NCBI GenBank assembly: GCA_031323845.1
Contig: JAVIYP010000036.1
Location: 1 to 27,944 of the forward strand
Origin: PUPG01 sp031323845
GTDB taxonomy: Bacteria > Bacteroidota > Bacteroidia > Bacteroidales > UBA7960
DNA: 27,944 bases
Direction of reading: 5' to 3'
The translations under genes were made by a program, and so were the position numbers. Positions 7,264 to 13,328 of this stretch are shown piece by piece. The stretch's first letter is position 1, and every line of letters starts with the position of its first letter. The notes under the pieces were generated by a model. The model was given only the letters and a program-made list of their open reading frames with translations. It searched no databases and was not told the origin of the DNA.

Positions 7264-8685
7264 CTATTGATGGTAAGGAAGCGATAAAAAGAAGGTGCTG
7301 CCTTGCCCCGTTTCACTCTCAACCCAGAGTTTTCCTCCAAGCTTTACAGCATATGCTCTTGCAATGGAAAGGCCAAGACCTGACCCTTCATGAGGCCTGG
7401 TAACATTGATGTCTGCCTGAACGAACCAATGAAAGATGGCCTCAAGACGGTTTGAAGGGATGCCCAGCCCGGTATCTTTAACAAAAATAATCAAGGCATG
7501 CTCCTGCAGTGAATATCCCAGCTCGATACTGCCCCGTGGAGTAAACTTCAGGGCATTGTTTAACAGGTGCTCCAGGATCCTTTTCAATTTGTCGGCATCC
7601 GTTATAATGCTTAACGCTTCAATGTCAGATCCTGTGTTAAAAATAAATTCCAGACCCCTTTGATCCGCCTCCGGTTTCATTTCCCGGCTGACCTCTTGCA
7701 ACAAACCAAGAACCTCCGTCTTCCTGAGTACAATTTTTATCTGTCCTGTTTCTATTTCGGATGCCTCAATAATGTCGTTGATAGTTTGCATAAGGCGTTC
7801 ACCACCCTTGCTGACCAGAGATATATACTTGTCTCTTTCTTCACTGTGGAGATCCACTTTTTTCAGCAAATACACAAACCCAAGAATGGCATTCATGGGT
7901 GTTCGTATCTCATGACTTAGATTATTCAGGAAGTGGACCTTGAGCCTTTCACTTTCCTCCGCTTTCTCTTTGGCATCAAGGAGCTCTTTTTCATTTTTTC
8001 TTCTCAAATTGATGTTGACCAGCAGCTGGGCAAATACTTTGAGCAGCTGCATGTCGGTTTCTGAGTAAAGGTGGTGCTTCCTGACCGAGTCAAACCCCAC
8101 GAAACCGATACAGGTGTCGCCGTCCATCATGGGAATCGTGACCAGGCTTTTTATCTCCTGGGGCTCAAGAATTGCACGGACGCCATCGCCTTCCGGAAGG
8201 GCAAAAACGTCAGGAATGTGCATGGCCTGCCCCTTTTTGTGTGTTTCAACCCAGTAAGGGATGTACTCAAGCGGAATGAGCTGCAGTTCGTCAATTTGCG
8301 GAGAAATACCTTCTTCGCACCATTCGTGTGTGTTGCTGGTAAGCTGCCGGTCCCAATCGTAATCAAAAATATAAACACGGTCCGCCTCAACAAAGCGACC
8401 CATCTTCTCCAGTGATTTTTGTATCTCCCGGTCAACAGCTTCCAGCGGCAGGTTAATGTAGATGGAGGAGATGTCTATGAGCAGTTGCCTGAAATGGTTC
8501 AGGTAGTCAAGCTGCGCCTCATAAGCTTGCAGCCTTTGCTTTTCTTGGCCCTTTATATCATCAGGGCGTCCACTACAGGGATTTCGATCTTCATTTTTTA
8601 CCGGTTCCGGCCTGTGCTGAGACTGTTCGGGCTGCCCGGTAGTGTTTCTCCCATCTCTCAATGATGATCTTTTGCCGTTTTTCAC
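7264..8685 (-). CDS. Soluble GAF-domain sensor histidine kinase
   Basis: This 473-residue protein has no membrane segments. After a polar N-terminal tail (about 1-48) it has a GAF domain (about 60-230, including ADRVYIFDYDWD and the SLVTIPM...GFVGFDS core), a short coiled linker, the HisKA dimerisation helix with NNLSHEIRTPMNAILGF (the phosphoaccepting His), and a HATPase_c domain with N box (HLLNNALKFT), G1 (VKDTGLGIPSN) and G2 (GSGLGLSIARA). It would autophosphorylate in response to a cytoplasmic ligand or redox signal bound by the GAF domain. No receiver domain or response regulator is nearby, so it is an orphan kinase. The start is GTG (8683-8685), 22 bp after the deiminase stop, suggesting cotranscription. 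GTG was chosen because no in-frame ATG precedes the GAF domain. Confidence 0.9.
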   Translation of the reverse strand: MKNGKRSSLRDGRNTTGQPEQSQHRPEPVKNEDRNPCSGRPDDIKGQEKQRLQAYEAQLDYLNHFRQLLIDISSIYINLPLEAVDREIQKSLEKMGRFVEADRVYIFDYDWDRQLTSNTHEWCEEGISPQIDELQLIPLEYIPYWVETHKKGQAMHIPDVFALPEGDGVRAILEPQEIKSLVTIPMMDGDTCIGFVGFDSVRKHHLYSETDMQLLKVFAQLLVNINLRRKNEKELLDAKEKAEESERLKVHFLNNLSHEIRTPMNAILGFVYLLKKVDLHSEERDKYISLVSKGGERLMQTINDIIEASEIETGQIKIVLRKTEVLGLLQEVSREMKPEADQRGLEFIFNTGSDIEALSIITDADKLKRILEHLLNNALKFTPRGSIELGYSLQEHALIIFVKDTGLGIPSNRLEAIFHWFVQADINVTRPHEGSGLGLSIARAYAVKLGGKLWVESETGQGSTFFLSLPYHQ

Positions 8686-8707
8686 CTTTTGTGATTTGTA
8701 TGATGAG

Positions 8708-10516
8708 TTAGTCCATCTGCATCTTTAATTCCAGCATGGTTCCATTACCTGTTAAACGTAACATATAGGTCCCCGGGTCAAGCGTATCCGTGTCAACCGG
8801 AACGGTGTATTCTCCCGTAAACCAGGCCGGGATGTTAGTTTTCCGGATACTTTCACCATCTTTCTCAAGATGAAGCACGTAATTATTTTTTTCGGTTACG
8901 GTAAAGCTGATCCTTGCAATGGTACAGCCTGAAGAGCGATGCACCCTGAATCCTGTTACCGGGCTGCCTCGCTCAGGCATGACGATCATGCTGTTCCTGT
9001 TAATCGCCGCCTTGCTGACAGTCTGATCGGTGAAAATATTAACGATGCCGATAATATCCATAACATTGATGATGCCGTCCTGGTTGACATCTGCATTGTA
9101 AAAACAAAACAAGCCTTCATGCTGGTTCGAAAAATACTGAACCACGGTGATCAGGTCAATCACATTGATCTCGCCGTCATTGTTGGCATCTCCGGGGATG
9201 TTACCAAGAACCACTTCAACCTGCAGATCCTCATCAGTTACGGCAATCTCACCCGTGTAATCCAGATAGCAATCTTTTGTAATCACAAACGGATAGTTTC
9301 CTGGTGGCATATCTCCGAACACATACACTCCGGGAGGGTAGGCATTGCCATCAAAGGTAAAAACAGCATCATCAATGCTGTTGCCGTAGGCATCTGTAAT
9401 GCTGAAGCTTATGTTGTACGTGTCATCTCCCGTTACAGCTTCAAACGGTGGAAGCTGGTTTGTTATGCAATGTATGGCGCCCTCCCAGTTGATCATGGCG
9501 TTACAGTCGATGCCAATGACCACTTTGTCGGGCATCAGCTCCTGATAAGTTTGCAGTGCAAAAGCATCGCGCGGGTCATTGTAAATGGGCACCAATACGG
9601 CATCATTTACAACCAGGCTGTTGATGTAGGTTTTCCAGTTTTGCGCCTTTGGGATTTGTACAATCCCGTATGTTTTGTCTTCAGGATGCTCAATGGCTTG
9701 AAGTGCCGCATAATTGGCCTCCAGGATGGGATGGTCGGCATGCCATGAATCAACCGAACTGATGATGAAGGTGGTGTCGTTCAGCAATTTGATCTGCATG
9801 TCAATATGTCCCCAATAGTCGTTGGTCATGGCCTGGAAGGTATAGATCTCTTCGATGCCCATATAAGTCTCCAGGATCTGGTTTATTTCGGATTGCGGCA
9901 CGCCCGGGTTGTTGGTGTACAGCCTGTCGGTGGCAAACAGCCTGTTGTGCCGGTCAACAAGGTAGTTGCCTCCGTCAAAGATAATATGCGAGAAGTCGTA
10001 ATAGTTGATACCAAAATGGTTGGCCAGCCTTTCCGGCAGGTCCTGGTCTCCGTGATTGGTGGCCAGGTCGTTGAACCCGACAAAGGCCAGCTGGTCATCG
10101 TCGTAAATGCTGAACGGTCCGTGGTCCCTGATCCAGATCCGGTATCCGGCAACCGGGATAAACACAATGTTTTCAAGGGGTACGCCGTGTGCGTTAAAGC
10201 TGTTGATCATGTTTTGCTGGTGCTGTTCGCCATTGGTTTGCAAAAACACCGTTGCCCTGGGCTGAATGCCGTTCACCACGGCCGTCGCTATCTGATCGTA
10301 TGACCAACTGCCGGGATTCCAGTACATCACCACAGCGGCTACTGAGTCATATTCAGCAATGGTCCTTGGGTTCAGCGGGACCTGCGGGTTGTTTCCCGGT
10401 TGAGCAAATGAGAATGAGAACGTCAGGATAAGCAGGTAGGTAACAACACAAGCCGTAAAAACGCCTGTTTTTGATTTAGATTTTGTTTCTGACAGTGTTT
10501 GGTAAACAGAATTCAT
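8708..10516 (-). CDS. Secreted PPAD/agmatine-deiminase family protein with dockerin repeats and T9SS-like tail
   Basis: Starting at the ATG at 10516, this 602-residue protein has a signal peptide (about 1-38, ending FSFSFA), followed by a PF04371 guanidine-deiminase domain (about 45-360). Catalytic residues are visible: Asp131 in WIRDHGPF, His237 and Asp239 in WGHIDMQIKL, Asn299 in YINSLVV and Cys350 in GAIHCITNQ. Next come a carboxypeptidase-regulatory-like beta domain (about 369-438), two dockerin-type calcium loops (DANNDGEINVIDL and DVNQDGIINVMDI, about 442-496) and a C-terminal beta domain ending GTYMLRLTGNG, resembling a type IX secretion sorting domain. Agmatine deiminases are normally cytoplasmic, so an exported enzyme converting arginine residues (or free guanidines) to citrulline, as Porphyromonas PPAD does, is the better inference. 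The frame extends 14 codons further upstream, but the signal peptide fits the chosen start. A histidine kinase gene follows 22 bp downstream. Confidence 0.88.
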   Translation of the reverse strand: MNSVYQTLSETKSKSKTGVFTACVVTYLLILTFSFSFAQPGNNPQVPLNPRTIAEYDSVAAVVMYWNPGSWSYDQIATAVVNGIQPRATVFLQTNGEQHQQNMINSFNAHGVPLENIVFIPVAGYRIWIRDHGPFSIYDDDQLAFVGFNDLATNHGDQDLPERLANHFGINYYDFSHIIFDGGNYLVDRHNRLFATDRLYTNNPGVPQSEINQILETYMGIEEIYTFQAMTNDYWGHIDMQIKLLNDTTFIISSVDSWHADHPILEANYAALQAIEHPEDKTYGIVQIPKAQNWKTYINSLVVNDAVLVPIYNDPRDAFALQTYQELMPDKVVIGIDCNAMINWEGAIHCITNQLPPFEAVTGDDTYNISFSITDAYGNSIDDAVFTFDGNAYPPGVYVFGDMPPGNYPFVITKDCYLDYTGEIAVTDEDLQVEVVLGNIPGDANNDGEINVIDLITVVQYFSNQHEGLFCFYNADVNQDGIINVMDIIGIVNIFTDQTVSKAAINRNSMIVMPERGSPVTGFRVHRSSGCTIARISFTVTEKNNYVLHLEKDGESIRKTNIPAWFTGEYTVPVDTDTLDPGTYMLRLTGNGTMLELKMQMD

Positions 10517-10555
10517 GAGGTAACAATTGATTAATATTCGCTTAATTTCTGATCT

Positions 10556-10563
10556 CAAAAATA
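10556..10563 (-). promoter_or_regulatory. -7 promoter box for the secreted deiminase
   Basis: The minus strand reads TATTTTTG (TAnnTTTG). It predicts a leader of about 35 nt before the ATG at 10516. It lies back to back with the -7 box of the structured RNA at 10655-10662. No properly spaced -33 TTTG. Confidence 0.4.
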
Positions 10564-10654
10564 ATTATTTGAACTGACATATGCATGCAAAAAGTTATAT
10601 AGAATGATAAATTCGAATTTTAACAAAAAAAACAGGGGATTGCCAAAATTTTTC

Positions 10655-10662
10655 TATCTTTG
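10655..10662 (+). promoter_or_regulatory. -7 promoter box for the structured RNA
   Basis: TATCTTTG matches TAnnTTTG exactly and places the transcript start near 10667-10670, just before the predicted structured RNA. The -33 region lacks a clear TTTG. Confidence 0.5.
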
Positions 10663-10668
10663 CCTGCA

Positions 10669-10860
10669 TAATTTGTAAGTTATTATAAATAAAGACATTA
10701 GGCCCTCGTTTGAATTGTGATGCTTATTCAAAGGATATTCTTTCAGGCACTTTCGGCTATTCCGAATTAGGTGAATAGTTAAGGCTTGCACCGAATGCAA
10801 AGCCATGTGCTTGAATATCATTGGAAAAGCTTTGCAAGCCTGCTGAGGGTTTTTATTTTT
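10669..10860 (+). ncRNA. Candidate 6S-like regulatory RNA
   Basis: A stretch of about 190 nt with no ORF starts just after a Bacteroidota -7 box and ends in a U-rich run (10850-10861). It can fold as a rod. The closing stem is 10700-10708 with 10844-10852 (9 bp including G-U pairs). A large central bubble has 25 and 24 nt on its two sides. Then 10734-10740 pairs with 10813-10819 (GATATTC/GAATATC) and 10745-10750 with 10807-10812, capped by short hairpins. Alternatives that could replace the bubble are 10709-10715 with 10726-10732 (TTTGAAT/ATTCAAA) and 10782-10790 with 10833-10841 (AGGCTTGCA/TGCAAGCCT). Length, rod shape, open central bubble and alternative hairpins are hallmarks of 6S RNA, which mimics an open promoter and binds housekeeping RNA polymerase. 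Bacteroidales have such an RNA (Rfam Bacteroidales-1). Assignment is by architecture, not by sequence match. Confidence 0.55.
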
Positions 10861-10988
10861 TGCAGGGGTGCTATCAGCGCCAGCGCGAGTATCATTTTGA
10901 TGGAAAAAAAACGTAAGTATAATTAAATCAGCATAGGTAAATCAACATTATTCATTTCATTTTTTCAACACACAGGAGCATGAAAAAA

Positions 10989-11180
10989 TAAGTTCGAAGC
11001 TGGAAGCTCGGAGGAAGAAAGAGAGGTCGGAAGTCAGAAGTCAGAGGTCGGAGGTCAGAAATTGGACAGAAATCAGTTGGACACATCTTCACATTTGCAC
11101 ATTTGCACATCTGACATCTATTCAGTATCTTTAGTATAAACACAAAACTCAGATATACAAACACTTATAAAATTAAAAAA
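10989..11180 (+). repeat. Mosaic repeat block inserted before arcC, flanked by a 10-bp direct repeat
   Basis: In order it holds GAAGCTG/GAAGCTC heptamers with a GAAAGAGAG-type core (shared with 27855-27905), GTCAGAA/GTCGGAG heptamers (11023-11058), TTGCACAT octamers (11087-11110) and the 60-bp promoter segment (11111-11170) also found inverted at 31-90. The block lies exactly between two copies of CATGAAAAAA, at 10979-10988 and 11181-11190; the second contains the arcC start codon. The first copy follows CACAGGAG, so it looks like an abandoned gene start: ATG AAA AAA TAA. Confidence 0.75.
11102..11133 (+). promoter_or_regulatory. Promoter of arcC, carried by the repeat block
   Basis: TTTG at 11102-11105 is followed after 20 bp by TATCTTTA at 11126-11133, one mismatch from TAnnTTTG. 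The predicted start near 11139 gives a leader of about 40 nt. The -33 element comes from the TTGCACAT octamers and the -7 box from the 60-bp repeat. Confidence 0.6.
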
Positions 11181-11181
11181 C

Positions 11182-12120
11182 ATGAAAAAACTATCGGTAA
11201 TTGCATTTGGAGGCAATGCTTTGTTGAAGAGCGGCCAGAAGGGCACCATTGATGAGCAGGAACAAAATGTGTATGAAACCTGTCAGCATCTTGTTCCGCT
11301 GATTAAGGAGGGTTATGATCTTGTCATCGGTCACGGTAACGGGCCGCAGGTGGGTAATGTATTGTTACAGCATGAAGCGGGACACCAGGTCTTTGACCTT
11401 CCCAAGCAGCCCATTGATTTTTGCGTTGCGGAAACCCAGGGCTCCATTGGATTTATGATTGAGCAGCAATTGCGCAATGTGCTTGCCGAGCATGGCATCA
11501 CGAAAAACATCGTAACGCTGGTCACCCAGGTGGTGGTTGACAGGGAAGACCCTGCCTTTAAGAATCCGACGAAGCCTGTCGGGCCGTTCTACACCAGGGA
11601 AGAAGCCGATGCCATGGCTGAAGAAAATGGCTGGGTATTTCACGAGGATCCGCGCAAGCGCGGTTGGCGCAGGGTAGTTGCTTCTCCGCGGCCCCTTGAC
11701 ATCCCGAACTGGGACGCGGTTGAAAAACTTGCCCGCCAGGGATATATTGTGATCACAGTTGGCGGTGGTGGCATTCCGGCTTATGTTGACGAAAAGGGCA
11801 AGATGGTCGGCATCGACGCCGTAATCGACAAAGACCTTGCTTCTTCATTGCTGGCCAATAAGATAAAAGCCGATGAGTTTTGCATTCTGACCGATGTCTC
11901 TCATGTCTTCATCAACTTCCACAAGCCCGGCGAGCAAAAGCTGGAAAGGGTTTCCGTGGCTGAAGTGAACCGGCACTTGGCCGATGGGCAGTTTGCCGAA
12001 GGCAGCATGGCCCCCAAGGTACGGGCATGTATTGAGTTTGTTGAGCACGGCGGCAGTGAGGCCATCATTACGGAAGCCGAACAGCTTGGCAAGGAAAGCG
12101 GAACGGTGATTCACAAATAA
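11182..12120 (+). CDS. arcC: Carbamate kinase
   Basis: This 312-residue protein has the full length of carbamate kinase and belongs to the amino acid kinase fold. Characteristic motifs are AFGGNALL near the N terminus, VIGHGNGPQVGNVLLQ (about 49-64), the substrate segment VVASPRPLDIP (about 165-175), the GGGGIPAY nucleotide-side loop (about 194-201) and SMAPKVRAC near the C terminus. It reversibly transfers phosphate between carbamoyl phosphate and ADP, yielding ATP, CO2 and ammonia in the catabolic direction. It is followed 90 bp downstream by ornithine carbamoyltransferase, the arrangement of the citrulline-degrading half of the arginine deiminase pathway. No arginine deiminase (ArcA) or ArcD exchanger is in the window. 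The start ATG is the second copy of the 10-bp repeat that flanks the upstream mosaic block. Confidence 0.96.
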   Translation: MKKLSVIAFGGNALLKSGQKGTIDEQEQNVYETCQHLVPLIKEGYDLVIGHGNGPQVGNVLLQHEAGHQVFDLPKQPIDFCVAETQGSIGFMIEQQLRNVLAEHGITKNIVTLVTQVVVDREDPAFKNPTKPVGPFYTREEADAMAEENGWVFHEDPRKRGWRRVVASPRPLDIPNWDAVEKLARQGYIVITVGGGGIPAYVDEKGKMVGIDAVIDKDLASSLLANKIKADEFCILTDVSHVFINFHKPGEQKLERVSVAEVNRHLADGQFAEGSMAPKVRACIEFVEHGGSEAIITEAEQLGKESGTVIHK

Positions 12121-12139
12121 AAACCGCTTAAAAAACTTG

Positions 12140-12155
12140 TGTTCCGGCCGGAACA
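12140..12155. promoter_or_regulatory. Perfect 16-bp palindrome between arcC and argF
   Basis: TGTTCCGGCCGGAACA is fully self-complementary and lies 20 bp after the arcC stop and 55 bp before the next start. It could be a protein operator, or in RNA a short processing or partial-termination stem; no T-run follows. No known consensus is recognised. Confidence 0.5.
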
Positions 12156-12210
12156 GTAACAATAGAACTCATAAAAATCTCTCATAATCATTCATTAAAA
12201 TCATAAAAAA

Positions 12211-13212
12211 ATGGCTTTTAACTTAAGAAACAGGAGTTTTTTGAAGTTGTTGGACTTCACTCCGCAGGAAATCAAATTTTTGCTTGATTTGTCAGTAGAT
12301 CTGAAGAAGGCAAAGTACGGCGGCTATGAGCAGCAGCGCCTGAAAGGCAAGAACATTGCTCTGATTTTTGAAAAGGCTTCCACGCGCACTCGATGTGCCT
12401 TTGAGGTGGCTGCCTTTGACCAGGGTGCGCTGGTCACCTACCTGGGACCCAGCGGCAGCCAGATTGGAAACAAGGAGTCGATGAAGGATACGGCGCGCGT
12501 GTTGGGCCGCATGTATGACGGTATTGAATACCGCGGCTTTGCCCAGTCCACCGTCGAAGAGCTTGCCGAATATTCGGGTGTGCCCGTATGGAACGGTCTG
12601 ACCAATGAATTCCATCCGACTCAGATCCTCGCCGATTTCCAGACCATGATGGAGCACAGCGACAAGCCGTTGCACCAGATCTCTTTCTGCTACCTCGGCG
12701 ATGCCCGCAACAACATGGGCAACTCGCTTCTCGTGGGTGCAGCCAAGATGGGTATGGACTTCCGTGCGGCAGCACCGAAGTCAGTACAGCCCAGCGAAGA
12801 ACTGGTAGCTCAGTGCCGCGAGATCGCCAAAGAAACCGGGGCAAAGATCACTATTACCGAAGATGTTGATGAAGCGGTAAAAGGCGTTGACTTCCTCTAT
12901 ACCGACGTTTGGGTCTCCATGGGTGAGCCCGATGAGGTCTGGAAGGAGCGTATTGCGTTGCTTAAGCCCTATCAGGTGAACATGGATGTGATTAAAAAGA
13001 CCGGCAACCCCAAGGTGAAATTCCTGCACTGCCTGCCTGCATTCCACAATCGTGAAACCACCGTTGGTGAAGAGATCTACCAGAAGTTTGGTCTTGACGG
13101 AATGGAAGTGGTGGAAGATGTGTTTGAATCGGAGCACAGCATTGTGTTCGACCAGGCCGAAAACCGGCTGCACACCATCAAAGCGGTCATGGTAGCCACA
13201 CTGGGCTCCTAA
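12211..13212 (+). CDS. argF: Ornithine carbamoyltransferase
   Basis: This 333-residue cytoplasmic enzyme is of typical length. The carbamoyl-phosphate site STRTR is at residues 57-61 and HPTQ at 135-138. The ornithine loop is D232 followed by SMG at 236-238, and HCLPAFH at 273-279 carries the conserved cysteine. The C-terminal QAENRLHTIKAVM is typical. The SMG loop and HCLP cysteine indicate true ornithine carbamoyltransferase, not the N-acetyl- or N-succinyl-ornithine enzymes used for biosynthesis in many Bacteroidota. The reaction interconverts ornithine plus carbamoyl phosphate with citrulline plus phosphate. Pairing with carbamate kinase points to citrulline breakdown (an arcB role), but no motif separates anabolic from catabolic forms. 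The gene ends at a strong terminator and is probably cotranscribed with arcC. Confidence 0.95.
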   Translation: MAFNLRNRSFLKLLDFTPQEIKFLLDLSVDLKKAKYGGYEQQRLKGKNIALIFEKASTRTRCAFEVAAFDQGALVTYLGPSGSQIGNKESMKDTARVLGRMYDGIEYRGFAQSTVEELAEYSGVPVWNGLTNEFHPTQILADFQTMMEHSDKPLHQISFCYLGDARNNMGNSLLVGAAKMGMDFRAAAPKSVQPSEELVAQCREIAKETGAKITITEDVDEAVKGVDFLYTDVWVSMGEPDEVWKERIALLKPYQVNMDVIKKTGNPKVKFLHCLPAFHNRETTVGEEIYQKFGLDGMEVVEDVFESEHSIVFDQAENRLHTIKAVMVATLGS

Positions 13213-13252
13213 CCGCGGCAATGTCGTAACGACAATAACGTTTGTAAAACAA

Positions 13253-13302
13253 CAAGCGGGGCGATCGTTCTTATTCACGATCGCCCCGCTTGCTTATTTT
13301 TA
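13253..13302. terminator. Bidirectional intrinsic terminator
   Basis: A perfect 16-bp stem (13253-13268 with 13277-13292) has an 8-nt loop and is followed on the plus strand by CTTATTTTTA. On the minus strand the stem is followed by TTGTTTTA. It lies between the convergent argF and M56 peptidase genes and can serve both. Confidence 0.9.
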
Positions 13303-13328
13303 CGTGTATTTTGTGAGAGAAGCCGGAT

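Noticed and set aside
7224..7340. 39-codon N-terminal extension of mtaB
   Set aside because: It overlaps the end of the histidine kinase gene and a -7 promoter box and has no MtaB similarity.
8939..10303. Long plus-strand ORFs opposite the secreted deiminase gene
   Set aside because: They are antisense shadows of a gene with clear catalytic motifs and have no recognisable domains.
8708..10516. Plain cytoplasmic agmatine deiminase annotation
   Set aside because: The signal peptide, dockerin loops and C-terminal sorting-like domain are inconsistent with a cytoplasmic polyamine enzyme, although the catalytic fold is shared.
11182..13212. Complete arginine deiminase operon
   Set aside because: Only carbamate kinase and ornithine carbamoyltransferase are present; no arcA or arcD lies in the window.
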